From Pseudaeromonas sp041441555 (GTDB lineage: Bacteria > Pseudomonadota > Gammaproteobacteria > Enterobacterales > Aeromonadaceae): DNA of 44,177 nucleotides. Shown here one piece after another: positions 7,784-16,407 of the stretch. Numbering within the stretch: the first letter of the stretch is position 1; each line of letters starts with the position of its first letter. The notes beneath the pieces were generated by a model that saw only the letters and a program-made list of their open reading frames with translations, searched no databases and was not told the origin of the DNA. The position numbers were made by a program, and so were the translations under genes. The DNA lies in contig JASDSW010000087.1 of assembly GCA_041441555.1 (NCBI GenBank), forward strand, positions 1 through 44,177, read 5' to 3'.

Positions 7784-7878
7784 GTTTCCGTTGCGACGAT
7801 CCAGGTTTATGGATGGAATAACGGATATGATTGGCACCCACAATCCATCTTGGATGGATTCAGACGAATGGTGAACGC
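7784..7878 (+). repeat. Leader element, copy B (upstream of the 7908 gene)
   Basis: This is the second copy of the ~95-base element at 6612-6706, ungapped. The identical 29-base core lies at 7822-7850, and the ATCCAT/ATGGAT inverted repeat is conserved although its loop bases differ (CTTGG against CTCGA). Preservation of the stem with loop changes hints at a function in RNA or as an operator. Confidence 0.85.
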
Positions 7879-7907
7879 CGCATATTAGAAATGGAGGTTG
7901 ATCTGTC

Positions 7908-8792
7908 ATGTTAAGAGAATATAACAGCAGTGATTGGCAGGTTTCGGATAAGAAGTGGGTGAAGGCCCGTAAGTTGCAGTGGAAGGATCTGGAAAAACGG
8001 TTGCTGTATATAAATCAGTGCAAGCGCAAGGATATTCCGGTGCTGCGCGAATTCTATCTGAGCGGGAACATGGATTGGGATAGATTTCATTTGATATCCT
8101 TTCGCAGCAGTTTCTATTTAATGCTGCTGCACCCCTTGCAGACCTATGAGCAACTGAAAATCATCTATGATGCCATTGATGACTATTCCGATATGCAGCA
8201 ATCTCTGGCCTGCTATCGAAATGCTGAAGATGCTGGCATTCGAGGTGCGCAAGGGGACATTTTTGTTGAATTAGGCAATGCCGGTATGTTTAGCGGCTTA
8301 GATAGTATCTACGCTCGAGTGTTTTATGGTGAGCGTTGCCAGCCGCCGCATAAATATGACAATAAAGGTGAGTTGTTATATCATAGCCAACCCGATAAGC
8401 CTGAATGGGCATTCGAAGTCTATCTTGGCCCAGCGCTGTTTTTTATGCTGGGCATCACCCGCTATCCATATTGCCGGCAGCAGTATATGGCTGAATATGC
8501 CTACAGCTCGATCGATTATAACACTACACCCATATCGGAATTGAAAGACCTGATACCGTTTATGCAGTGTGTCTGCTATTTCGATGAGCTGGCTGTTCCC
8601 GATGAACTCCCCGCTCGTCGTCAATTAGCTGAGGAGTGGAAGAACATTTTTGAAACGCGACAATTACCGGTTGAAATGGCTGATTTGTGGCAGAAAATAA
8701 AATCAGATGAGGGTCGTGAATTCTCTCGGATTATTGACTTCAAAAATGAATATCTGGGTACAAGCCGCTGCCCGTGCGGTTATGTCTGCTAG
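7908..8792 (+). CDS. Unrecognised cytoplasmic protein with a cysteine-rich C terminus
   Basis: No family recognised. The 294 residues lack a signal peptide or clear membrane segment and look mostly helical, rich in Tyr, Trp and charged residues. The C terminus ends in RCPCGYVC, three cysteines in the last seven residues. This could be a metal site, a redox site or a lipid attachment point, none of which I can show. GGAGG lies ten bases before the ATG at 7908. GC content is clearly lower than in the trp genes, matching the 6729 gene. An immunity-type or accessory cassette is conceivable from the repeated leader and composition, but no sequence evidence ties it to a toxin. Confidence 0.65.
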   Translation: MLREYNSSDWQVSDKKWVKARKLQWKDLEKRLLYINQCKRKDIPVLREFYLSGNMDWDRFHLISFRSSFYLMLLHPLQTYEQLKIIYDAIDDYSDMQQSLACYRNAEDAGIRGAQGDIFVELGNAGMFSGLDSIYARVFYGERCQPPHKYDNKGELLYHSQPDKPEWAFEVYLGPALFFMLGITRYPYCRQQYMAEYAYSSIDYNTTPISELKDLIPFMQCVCYFDELAVPDELPARRQLAEEWKNIFETRQLPVEMADLWQKIKSDEGREFSRIIDFKNEYLGTSRCPCGYVC

Positions 8793-8824
8793 CGACGCAT
8801 ATTTAATGAAGGATTTAGTTAGTC

Positions 8825-9286
8825 ATGGATGCCACTCTGTATTGTGAATTTACCACGCCCGCGCAATTGCAGGCGTGCCGCTACTATTTTGACCCGGCTA
8901 CCAGCCTGCCCTTTGCCGATGAGGTTGAGCCGGAGGAGGCCGAACGGATTGAGGCGGTCGAGCAGTTGCCGGCGGCCGATGCCATCACCCAGCAGGGTGA
9001 GCTGGCAGCCTTTATCGATCTGCAACTCGATGACAATGATTGGGAAGAGGAGCTGGCCGGACTGTACCGGTTTATTCGCCGCTTTCAGCCGACTACGCTG
9101 GCGGTCTACTTCGATACGCTCGAGGAGTACGCCGCCGTGTGGCTGGCCGGCAAGAAGAAATGGCAACCCCTGTATACCTTCGGTGACGATGCCGCGCTCG
9201 ATGCCGAGCTCTACGCCCTGGACAATACCCAACCGGGGTGGCACCAGCGCCTGCTGCGGGTCTTGGCACATAGCGGCAAATCCTGA
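8825..9286 (+). CDS. Unrecognised small acidic cytoplasmic protein
   Basis: A 153-residue acidic protein without signal peptide or membrane segments, 32 bases after the 7908 gene and so probably cotranscribed with it. It has an acidic segment (ADEVEPEEAERIEAVEQL, residues 33-50), then ELAAFIDLQLDDNDWEEEL, and a C-terminal half with aromatic residues. Its GC content is close to the chromosomal average, unlike the two genes before it. AAGGA stands 11 bases before the ATG at 8825, a rather long spacing. I cannot assign a function. Confidence 0.65.
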   Translation: MDATLYCEFTTPAQLQACRYYFDPATSLPFADEVEPEEAERIEAVEQLPAADAITQQGELAAFIDLQLDDNDWEEELAGLYRFIRRFQPTTLAVYFDTLEEYAAVWLAGKKKWQPLYTFGDDAALDAELYALDNTQPGWHQRLLRVLAHSGKS

Positions 9287-9335
9287 GTGCCGCTGCGCGC
9301 TACCGCGTCGCGGCTTCCTGACTACCGGAATAGTA

Positions 9336-9367
9336 AGAGGGGTCAACACCTCGGTGTTGACCCCTCT
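9336..9367. terminator. Long perfect hairpin between convergent transcripts
   Basis: A 15-bp perfect stem (AGAGGGGTCAACACC with GGTGTTGACCCCTCT) closes on two bases. It lies between the plus-strand accessory gene and the 3' end of the trp operon on the minus strand. Neither side has a clear T run, so it may act as a weak bidirectional terminator or as a stabilising 3' structure. Confidence 0.6.
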
Positions 9368-9392
9368 CGTTATCCCTATTTCCCTGCTTTTA

Positions 9393-10199
9393 TCAGTAGG
9401 CCGTGGCGGCCTTCATCTGCCGCACAAACTGCTCCAGCTGCGCCAGCATCTGGGCTGGGTCAGCCAGGTTCTTCTCGATGATCTTGACCACCGCCGAGCC
9501 GGAGATGGCACCGGCGGCACCTGATGCAATCGCCTCCTTGACCTGAGCCGGTTCGCTGATGCCAAAGCCCAGCAGCGAGGGGGCGGCCTGGAATTTGGTC
9601 AGCGCCTCGATGAGGTGGCCTACCGGCTTGCCCGCCCGGGTCTCGGTACCGGTTACCCCGGCGCGGCTGAGCAGATAGGTGTAGCCGGCGCCTAACTCGG
9701 CCACCTTCTGCAAGGTGGCGTCATCGGCGTTGGGCGGCGCGATGAAGATGGCGGCGACACCGGCCTTATCGGCGGCCGCCTTGTAGGGGGCGGACATCTC
9801 GACCGGCACGTCGGCCACCAGCACCGAATCGACACCGGATGCGGCGGCGCGTTGATAGAAGGTGTCGATCCCCTTGGCGTAGACCAGGTTGGCGTACAGC
9901 AGCAGGCCGATGGGCAGGCTGGGGTACTTGGCGCGGATGGCGGCCAGCATCTCGAAGCAGCTATCCGGGGTGGTGCCGGCATTCAGGGCGCGGCTGGTAG
10001 CATCCTGAATGGTCGGGCCATCGGCCAGCGGATCCGAGAAGGGGATGCCCAGCTCCAGGGCATCGGCGCCACCGGCCACCAGGGCATCAATGATCTGCAG
10101 CGAGAGCTCCCGGTTGGGATCGCCTAGGGTGACGAACGGTACGAAGGCGCCCTCGTTTTTGGCGGCCAGATGGGCAAACAGTTCGGCATAACGGCTCAT
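9393..10199 (-). CDS. trpA: Tryptophan synthase alpha chain
   Basis: TrpA cleaves indole-3-glycerol phosphate to indole and glyceraldehyde 3-phosphate, and passes indole through a tunnel to TrpB. The 268 residues form a TIM barrel. The catalytic glutamate lies in ALELGIPFSDPLADGP (E49 in E. coli numbering) and the catalytic aspartate in LVADVPVEMS. LLSRAGVTGTET and GFGISEP are the phosphate-binding loops. The start overlaps the trpB stop in TAATG, which should couple translation of the two subunits in equal amounts. It is the last gene of the operon. Confidence 0.98.
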   Translation of the reverse strand: MSRYAELFAHLAAKNEGAFVPFVTLGDPNRELSLQIIDALVAGGADALELGIPFSDPLADGPTIQDATSRALNAGTTPDSCFEMLAAIRAKYPSLPIGLLLYANLVYAKGIDTFYQRAAASGVDSVLVADVPVEMSAPYKAAADKAGVAAIFIAPPNADDATLQKVAELGAGYTYLLSRAGVTGTETRAGKPVGHLIEALTKFQAAPSLLGFGISEPAQVKEAIASGAAGAISGSAVVKIIEKNLADPAQMLAQLEQFVRQMKAATAY

Positions 10200-11389
10200 T
10201 ACAGGGCTCCTTGCTTTTGCAAAATGTCGGCGACGGTGAAGATATCCTTATCACCACGACCGGAGAGATTGACGATCAGCAGCTGTTCCCGCTCGGGATT
10301 CTCGCGGGCCATCTTCAGGCCGTAGGCCAGGGCGTGGGAGGACTCCAGCGCCGGGATGATCCCCTCGTGACGGGCCAGCTCCTGGAAGGCGTCCAGCGCC
10401 TCCTGATCGGTGATGGAGACATATTCGGCGCGGCCGATGGCCTGCAGGTGGGCGTGTTGCGGACCGACGGAGGGGAAGTCCAGCCCCGCCGAGATGGAGT
10501 AGGACTCCTCGACCTGGCCGTGCTGATCCTGCATCAGGTAGGAGTGCATGCCGAAGAAGACCCCCTTGCTGCCCTGACCCAGAGTGGCACCGTGCTCGCC
10601 GCTGTCGATGCCGTGGCCGGCGGGCTCGACGCCGATGAGGCGCACGCCGCTCTCTTCGATGAAGTCGGCGAACAGACCGATGGCATTGGAGCCACCGCCG
10701 ACGCAGGCGATGACCGCGTCCGGCAGACGGTGTTCCACCTGCTGCACCTGCTCCTTGGCCTCCTCGCCGATCATGCGCTGGAATTCACGCACTATGGTCG
10801 GGAAGGGGTGCGGGCCGGCGGCGGTGCCCAGCATGTAGTGGGTGTCTTCGTAGTTGGCAGTCCAATCGCGCATCGCCTCGTTGCAGGCATCCTTGAGGGT
10901 GGAGGAGCCGGCGTGCACCGCCACCACTTCAGCCCCCATCAGGCGCATGCGAAAGACGTTGGGCTTCTGGCGCTCCATGTCGACAGCCCCCATGTAGATG
11001 CGGCAGGGCAGATCGAGCAGGGCACAGGCCAGGGCGGTGGCCACCCCGTGTTGACCGGCGCCGGTCTCGGCGATGATGCGGGTCTTGCCCATGCGCTTGG
11101 CCAGCAAGGCTTGTCCCAGCACCTGGTTGGTCTTGTGGGCGCCACCGTGCAGCAGGTCTTCACGCTTGAGGTAGAGCTTGGTCTTGGTGCCCTTGGTCAG
11201 GTTGCGGCACAGGGTCAGCGGGGTCGGCCGGCCGGCATATTCGGTCAGTAGGGCGCGAAACTCGGCGTGAAACGCCGGATCGGCCTGGGCATCGAGGAAG
11301 GCTTTTTCCAGCTGTAACAGCGCCGGAACCAGGATCTGCGGCACATACATGCCGCCAAATTCGCCGAAGAAGGGGTTGAGCAGAGTCAT
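10199..11389 (-). CDS. trpB: Tryptophan synthase beta chain
   Basis: TrpB condenses indole with serine using pyridoxal phosphate. The protein has 396 residues. The PLP lysine is in LLHGGAHKTNQVLGQALLAKRMGK, here the Lys of HKTN, and the phosphate-binding glycine loop is CVGGGSNAIGLF. The monovalent-cation and C-terminal motif LSGRGDKDIFT is present. The start at 11389 (MTLLNPFFGEFGG) matches the conserved N terminus. A frame six bases longer exists without support. A 50-base gap separates it from trpCF, the only real gap inside the operon. Confidence 0.98.
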   Translation of the reverse strand: MTLLNPFFGEFGGMYVPQILVPALLQLEKAFLDAQADPAFHAEFRALLTEYAGRPTPLTLCRNLTKGTKTKLYLKREDLLHGGAHKTNQVLGQALLAKRMGKTRIIAETGAGQHGVATALACALLDLPCRIYMGAVDMERQKPNVFRMRLMGAEVVAVHAGSSTLKDACNEAMRDWTANYEDTHYMLGTAAGPHPFPTIVREFQRMIGEEAKEQVQQVEHRLPDAVIACVGGGSNAIGLFADFIEESGVRLIGVEPAGHGIDSGEHGATLGQGSKGVFFGMHSYLMQDQHGQVEESYSISAGLDFPSVGPQHAHLQAIGRAEYVSITDQEALDAFQELARHEGIIPALESSHALAYGLKMARENPEREQLLIVNLSGRGDKDIFTVADILQKQGAL

Positions 11390-11439
11390 ACACAATTGTC
11401 CTTAAAGTAAGAGGCTAAGCCTTAAGCTGTGCCGTGGGC

Positions 11440-12843
11440 TTAGTAGGCGCGTAGCGCCGTGAAGACGCGCTGGAGTTTGTCGGCATCCTTGATGCCGGGG
11501 GCCGACTCCACGCCTGAATTCAGATCCAACCCGAGGCAGCCCACCTGGCTGGCACTCTGGGCATTGTCCGGATTGATGCCGCCGGCCAGCATCAGCTGGG
11601 TCTTGTCGAGTTCGTCCAGCAGGGTCCAGTCGAAGGCTTGGCCGGTACCGCCGCTCTGCTGGCCGACCTGGGTATCCAGCAAAATGCGATCGACCTGATT
11701 GGCCAGCTCCTGCAGCGCATGCCGTGGCAGTTGCTCACCGATGGCGACCGCCTTCCAGATCTGGCAGCTCTCCGGCAGCGCCGAGCGCAGGGCATTGATG
11801 TAGTCGGCGTCCTCCTGACCGTGCAACTGCACGGCGGCCAGACCCAACTGGCGGACGGTCTGCAGCACGGTGTCGAGCTCGGCATTCTGGAACACGCCGA
11901 CATAGCGCAGCGGCGCGCCGGCCATCACCGTCTTGGCCTGGGGAATATCGACGCAGCGCGGGCTCTTGCCGACGAAGATCAGGCCGCCGTGCACCGCACC
12001 GACCTGGTAGGCGGCTTGGGCGGCCTCCGGGGTGGTGAGGCCACAGACCTTGTTCTGCCCCAGGATCAGTTGGCGACAGGCCAGATCCACATCGGTTTGC
12101 CCCATCAGCGAGGAGCCGACCAAAAAGCCGTTGGCATAGCTGCTGAGCTCCTTGACCTGGGCGTGGTTGTGGATCCCCGATTCGCAGATGACGATGCGAT
12201 CGCTCGGCAGCCTTGGCGCCAACTGCTTGGTACGGTTCAGATCGATGGTGAGATCGCGCAGGTTGCGGTTGTTGATGCCCACCACCTTGGCGCCTAGGGC
12301 GATGGCCCGCTCCAGCTCCTCCTCGTTGCTGACTTCGGTCAGGATCCCCATCTGCAGGCTGCTGGCCACGGCGGCCAGCTCGCTGTAGGCGCGGTCGGTC
12401 AGCACCGAGAGCATCAGCAGCACGGCATCGGCCTGATAGTGACGGGCCAGATAGATCTGGTAAGGGTCGATGATGAAGTCTTTGCACAACACGGGGACCG
12501 ACACCTGAGCGCGTACCAGCGGCAGAAAATCGAAGCTGCCCTGAAAGTACTTCTCGTCGGTCAGCACCGAGATGGCGGCGGCGTAACGGTCGTAGATGCG
12601 GGCGATGGCGGCCGGATCAAAGTCGTGGCGGATCAGCCCCTTGGAGGGAGAGGCCTTCTTGCACTCGAGAATGAAGCCGGTGCGCTCACCGGACAGGGCG
12701 CCGGTGAAGTCCCGATCGCTGGGAACCAGGGTGTCGATAAATTCGGCCAGCGGTTGGGCGCTCTTGCGGGCCGCCACCCACAGCTGCTTGTCGGCGATGA
12801 TCTTGCCGAGCACCGTCTGGTTGATGGATTCTAGGTTGATCAT
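11440..12843 (-). CDS. trpCF: Bifunctional indole-3-glycerol phosphate synthase / phosphoribosylanthranilate isomerase
   Basis: This single 467-residue chain carries two TIM-barrel enzymes of tryptophan synthesis. Residues 1 to about 255 are TrpC, with catalytic LECKKASPSKGLI, DEKYFQGSFDFL, LCKDFIIDPYQI and NNRNLRDL. Residues from about 258 are TrpF, with KVCGLTTPEAA, GLIFVGKSPRCV, VQLHGQED and LAGGINPDN. The fusion is the arrangement known from Enterobacteria and their relatives. The start ATG overlaps the trpD stop in ATGA, implying translational coupling. Confidence 0.97.
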   Translation of the reverse strand: MINLESINQTVLGKIIADKQLWVAARKSAQPLAEFIDTLVPSDRDFTGALSGERTGFILECKKASPSKGLIRHDFDPAAIARIYDRYAAAISVLTDEKYFQGSFDFLPLVRAQVSVPVLCKDFIIDPYQIYLARHYQADAVLLMLSVLTDRAYSELAAVASSLQMGILTEVSNEEELERAIALGAKVVGINNRNLRDLTIDLNRTKQLAPRLPSDRIVICESGIHNHAQVKELSSYANGFLVGSSLMGQTDVDLACRQLILGQNKVCGLTTPEAAQAAYQVGAVHGGLIFVGKSPRCVDIPQAKTVMAGAPLRYVGVFQNAELDTVLQTVRQLGLAAVQLHGQEDADYINALRSALPESCQIWKAVAIGEQLPRHALQELANQVDRILLDTQVGQQSGGTGQAFDWTLLDELDKTQLMLAGGINPDNAQSASQVGCLGLDLNSGVESAPGIKDADKLQRVFTALRAY

Positions 12844-13865
12844 GCGGTTGGTTGCTCCTCAGAGTGGCTCAAGGCGGCCAGGCGGCTGACGCGTTCGAGC
12901 GTCTTGCCGCTGGCCAGGGTGGCGAGCACCAGCTCGGCCCCTTGTTTCAAGTCATCGACACGGCCGCCCATCACCAGCAGCGGCGCCAGATTGATGGCGA
13001 TGGCGCTGTTCTGGGCATCGCTGCCGCGACCGGCCAGGATGGCCTCGCTGATGGCTCGGTTCTCCTCCGGCTCACCGCCGCGGATGGCGGCCAGCGGGAA
13101 CTCTGACAGACCAAAATCGGCCGGGCTCAGGCTGTACGGGTGGATGGCGCCATCGCAGATCTCGGCCACCTGGCTCACGCCATGGATGGCGATCTCGTCA
13201 AGCCCGGCTCCGTGCACCACCATGCCGCGGGTCAGCCCCAACTGGCGCAGCGTTTCGGCGATGGGTTCGACCAATGCCGGGCTGTAGACCCCCATCAGCT
13301 GATAGGTCGGCCGCGCCGGATTGATGAGTGGCCCCAGCACGTTGAAGATGGTGCGGGTCTTCAGGGCGTTGCGCACCGGCATGGCGTGGCGCATGGCACT
13401 GTGATAGTGGGGGGCGAACAGGAAGCAGACGTTCTCCTCATCCAGGCAGCGGCGAGCCAGCTCCGGGCTCACATCCAGGCGGACCCCCAGTTTATCCAGC
13501 AGATCCGAGGAGCCGGTCTTGGAGGAGACGCTGCGGTTGCCGTGTTTGGCCACCTTGATGCCGCACTCGGCACCGACCAGCGCCGACAGGGTCGAGACGT
13601 TGATGGTGTGCAGGCCATCGCCCCCGGTGCCGACGATGTCGCAGAAGTCGTAATCCGGGCGCGGGAAGGGCTTGGCGGCGGCAATCAGGGCGCTGGCGGC
13701 GCCGGCGATTTCGCTCGGGGACTCCCCCTTGATCTTCAGCGCCGTCAGCAGGGACGAGAGCACGATGGGATCCATCTCGCCGCGCAGCAGCAGCTCGAAC
13801 AGCGCCTGACTGGCTTCGAGGCTGAGATCCTCACCGCGATAGAGTTTTTCCAGTGACTCATGCAT
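12840..13865 (-). CDS. trpD: Anthranilate phosphoribosyltransferase
   Basis: TrpD joins anthranilate to PRPP. The 341-residue protein has the signature DIVGTGGDGLHTINVSTL (PRPP binding), KHGNRSVSSKTGSSDLLDKLG, the anthranilate contact region and VHGAGLDEIA. In E. coli this domain is fused behind the TrpG glutaminase. Here the two are separate genes that overlap by eight bases. Conserved length and motifs argue for full activity. Confidence 0.97.
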   Translation of the reverse strand: MHESLEKLYRGEDLSLEASQALFELLLRGEMDPIVLSSLLTALKIKGESPSEIAGAASALIAAAKPFPRPDYDFCDIVGTGGDGLHTINVSTLSALVGAECGIKVAKHGNRSVSSKTGSSDLLDKLGVRLDVSPELARRCLDEENVCFLFAPHYHSAMRHAMPVRNALKTRTIFNVLGPLINPARPTYQLMGVYSPALVEPIAETLRQLGLTRGMVVHGAGLDEIAIHGVSQVAEICDGAIHPYSLSPADFGLSEFPLAAIRGGEPEENRAISEAILAGRGSDAQNSAIAINLAPLLVMGGRVDDLKQGAELVLATLASGKTLERVSRLAALSHSEEQPTA

Positions 13866-14460
13866 GGGCGGACTCCTTGCTGGTGATGAAGGCCAGACTC
13901 TGGGTCAGCAGGCGTGCCCCCTCGGTGGTCATGATGGATTCCGGATGGAATTGGAAGCCCAGCACCCGATCGGCGCGATGCAGCACCGCCATCGGCATCT
14001 CCTTGTAGTGGGCAACCACCTCCAGCTCGTCCGGCACATAGGTGGCGACCAGCGAATGGTAGCGGGCCACCGGCAGCGGATTGGCAAAACCGCTGAACAT
14101 ATCCTTGCCGCTGTGATCGATGAGCGAGCTCTTGCCGTGGATGATCTCCCCGGCCGAGCCGACGGTGCCGCCATAGTATTCACAGATGGCCTGGTGCCCC
14201 AGGCAGATGCCGAGAATGGGCACCTGGCCGCGACACAGGCCGATGAGCTCAAGCATGCAGCCGGCTTCGTGCGGGGCGCCGGGGCCGGGGGAGAGCACCA
14301 GTACCGGGTCATTGGGGCAGGCGGCGATCTGGGCATAGATCTGGGCGGCCGGCAGGCTGTTGCGATAGATGCGCACATCGCAACCTAAGGAGCGGAACTG
14401 ATCCACCAGGTTGTAGGTGAAGGAGTCGAAGTTATCGAGCAGGAAGATGGTCTTAGCCAT
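13858..14460 (-). CDS. trpG: Anthranilate synthase component II (glutamine amidotransferase)
   Basis: TrpG releases ammonia from glutamine for TrpE. The 200 residues form a class I amidotransferase. The nucleophile is in PILGICLGHQAICEYYGG (the Cys of GICLGHQ), the catalytic His and Glu are in FQFHPES, and SPGPGAPHEAG is the oxyanion region. The N terminus has the usual LLDNFDSFTYNLVDQ. It overlaps both trpE upstream and trpD downstream by eight bases, so the whole trpE-G-D-CF block is translationally coupled. Confidence 0.97.
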   Translation of the reverse strand: MAKTIFLLDNFDSFTYNLVDQFRSLGCDVRIYRNSLPAAQIYAQIAACPNDPVLVLSPGPGAPHEAGCMLELIGLCRGQVPILGICLGHQAICEYYGGTVGSAGEIIHGKSSLIDHSGKDMFSGFANPLPVARYHSLVATYVPDELEVVAHYKEMPMAVLHRADRVLGFQFHPESIMTTEGARLLTQSLAFITSKESAHA

Positions 14461-16042
14461 GGGTCACCTCCGCGAGAGTCTTGCCGTGGGCCAGGGCGAT
14501 GGCGTTGAGGACGGCCGCGGCCTTGCCGCGGGTTTCGTCGGCTTCGGCCTGGGGACGGGAGTCATAGACCACACCGGCACCGGCCTGGACGTGGGCAATC
14601 CCGTGTTTGACGAAGGCGGAGCGGATGACGATGCAGGTATCCATGTCGCCGTTGCCGGAGAGATAACCGACGGCACCGCCGTAGCTGCCGCGCCGCTCGC
14701 CTTCGACTTCCCGGATGAGCTCGGAGGCGCGGATCTTCGGCGCGCCGGTCAGGGTGCCCATGTTCATGCAGGCCTGATAGGCATGCAGGGCATCCAGATC
14801 GTGGCGCAATGTGCCCACCACCTTGGAGACCAGGTGCATGACGTGGCTGTAGCGATCGACTTTGAGCAGGTCGCGCACATAGCGGGTACCCGGCTCGCTG
14901 ATGCGGGCGATGTCGTTGCGGGCCAGATCGACCAGCATCAGGTGTTCGGCGGTCTCCTTGCTGTCCTGGCGCAGATCCAGCTCGATGCGACCGTCCAGAT
15001 CCAGGTTGATGCTGCCATCGGCGTTCAGGCCTCGGCGACGGGTGCCGGCAATCGGGTACATCTCGACTTGACGGGTACTCGTCTCGAATTTCACTGCGCT
15101 CTCCGGTGAGGCGCCGAACAGGGTGAACTCCCGATCGTTCATATAGAACATGTAGGGGCTGGGGTTGGTCTTCTTCAGTTGGCGATAGGCCAGCAGCGGC
15201 TGCGGGCAGGGCAGCGAGAAGCAACGAGAGGGCACCACCTGGAAGATGTCGCCCTTGCGAATGTGCCCCTTCAGACGCTCCACGTCGGCGCAGTAGGCCT
15301 TGTCATCCCGGTTGGTCTGGATGATGCCTTCCAGCGGCAGGGCGGCGGGCAGCTCGGGTTTGACGAAGTGATTGCAGCGCTCGGCCAGGCTCGCCAGCCG
15401 GGTCTGCAGCCGTTGGTACTCGCTGGCGAAGTGGTCACCACCGAAGGCGACCGCCCGCAACTGGGAACGCTTGAGGCGGTGGTCGATGTGGATCAGGGTC
15501 TCGGCCACATAGAAGCAGAAGTCCGGGCAGTCGTTGCTGGCCTCGGCGACGGCGGGCAGGGTTTCGTAGTTGGCGATGAGATCGTAGGCGAAGATGCCGC
15601 CGAGGAAGATGGCCTCCTGGCCCTGCTCGCAGTGCAACTGGGTCAGCAGGGTGCGCAGGCTGTCGAGCACCGACAGCGCCTTGAGGCGGCTGTCCTCATC
15701 CTGGTCGGTATCGATGGCCGGGAAGTTCAGGATCAACAGGCTGTCGCTCACGCGTTGCTGTTGCACGCTGCTCGGCAGGCCGCTTTGCAGGCGCTCCAGC
15801 ACCGCCAGACCGTTTAGATTGAGCGCCTCGGCTTGCACGCTCAGGCCGCGGCAGGTCAGGCGCACGCAGCTATCGACCAGCAGCAGACTCTGGGTGCCCG
15901 CCTTGGTGTCAATTTCGGCGGATTCGAGCAACAGGCTGTTGTCGTTGGGTTGGGTCAGCTGGCTGAAGAGTGCCAGCGGGTCGGCGACGTAGGCGGCATC
16001 GCTCAGGATGGCATGCAGATGATTGGGATGAAGCTCAGTCAT
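14453..16042 (-). CDS. trpE: Anthranilate synthase component I
   Basis: TrpE converts chorismate and ammonia to anthranilate, the first committed step. The 529 residues contain the tryptophan feedback-binding motif LLLESAEIDTKAG near the N terminus. The chorismate-binding catalytic domain runs from about residue 240 (FQVVPSRCF, PSPYMFYMN, FGASPES, IAGTRRRG, LVDLARND, GTLTGAPKIRA, GGAVGYLSGNGDMDTC). I chose the ATG at 16042 because GGGAGG lies a few bases upstream. A frame to 16069 has no site. It is the first structural gene of the operon, behind the TrpL leader and attenuator. Confidence 0.98.
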   Translation of the reverse strand: MTELHPNHLHAILSDAAYVADPLALFSQLTQPNDNSLLLESAEIDTKAGTQSLLLVDSCVRLTCRGLSVQAEALNLNGLAVLERLQSGLPSSVQQQRVSDSLLILNFPAIDTDQDEDSRLKALSVLDSLRTLLTQLHCEQGQEAIFLGGIFAYDLIANYETLPAVAEASNDCPDFCFYVAETLIHIDHRLKRSQLRAVAFGGDHFASEYQRLQTRLASLAERCNHFVKPELPAALPLEGIIQTNRDDKAYCADVERLKGHIRKGDIFQVVPSRCFSLPCPQPLLAYRQLKKTNPSPYMFYMNDREFTLFGASPESAVKFETSTRQVEMYPIAGTRRRGLNADGSINLDLDGRIELDLRQDSKETAEHLMLVDLARNDIARISEPGTRYVRDLLKVDRYSHVMHLVSKVVGTLRHDLDALHAYQACMNMGTLTGAPKIRASELIREVEGERRGSYGGAVGYLSGNGDMDTCIVIRSAFVKHGIAHVQAGAGVVYDSRPQAEADETRGKAAAVLNAIALAHGKTLAEVTHG

Positions 16043-16210
16043 GGCGAGCCTCCCGTGTCTGGAGGCCACTTGGCCGGGTCGTGCAGATAATAGTCATGGC
16101 GAAATCCTTATTCATGGTTTGAAAAACAACGAGTTATGTCGGTTGTCTTCACCATCGCCAGGTCTGCTTGTTGTGTTTTGGTTTCATCTCGTCCCTGTTT
16201 CCCGGATAAT

Positions 16211-16240
16211 AAAAAAGCCCGCTATTCCTGGCGGGCTTTT
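16211..16240 (-). terminator. trp attenuator terminator (3:4 hairpin)
   Basis: On the minus strand AAAAGCCCGC and GCGGGCTTTT pair around an eight-base loop and run into TTTTTT. RNA segment 3 (GCCCGC, from 16231-16236) can instead pair with segment 2 (GCGGGC, from 16291-16296), next to the trpL stop codon. Segment 4 (16217-16222) has the same six bases as segment 2, so the two structures exclude each other. In addition CTCCCA of segment 1 can pair with TGGGA of segment 2. This is the classic attenuator layout. Confidence 0.92.
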
Positions 16241-16296
16241 CTTGGGTATTCTGTCTGCTTAACCGTTTTTTGACATAGCAAAAGTCCCACGCCCGC

Positions 16297-16350
16297 TTAT
16301 TTGGGAGTGCGCCACCACCAACGAAGGTTCAGGGTGAATTGCTGTGCCAT
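16297..16350 (-). CDS. trpL: trp operon leader peptide
   Basis: A 17-residue ORF, MAQQFTLNLRWWWRTPK, with three consecutive tryptophan codons (TGG x3) and AAGGA nine bases before its ATG. When tryptophan-tRNA is scarce the ribosome stalls at the triple Trp. This lets segments 2 and 3 of the leader RNA pair, and transcription continues into trpE. When tryptophan is plentiful the terminator at 16211-16240 forms. The gene is shorter than ordinary annotation limits and easily missed. Confidence 0.95.
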   Translation of the reverse strand: MAQQFTLNLRWWWRTPK

Positions 16351-16407
16351 GTAAAACGTCCTTGGATGACTGCAGTTGGATGACGGGGCTGCCCGTCGGA
16401 TGGCTAC

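Noticed and set aside
10211..11251. Long frame antisense to trpB, and similar frames opposite trpD, trpCF and trpE
   Set aside because: All sit exactly opposite conserved tryptophan genes and show shadow composition.
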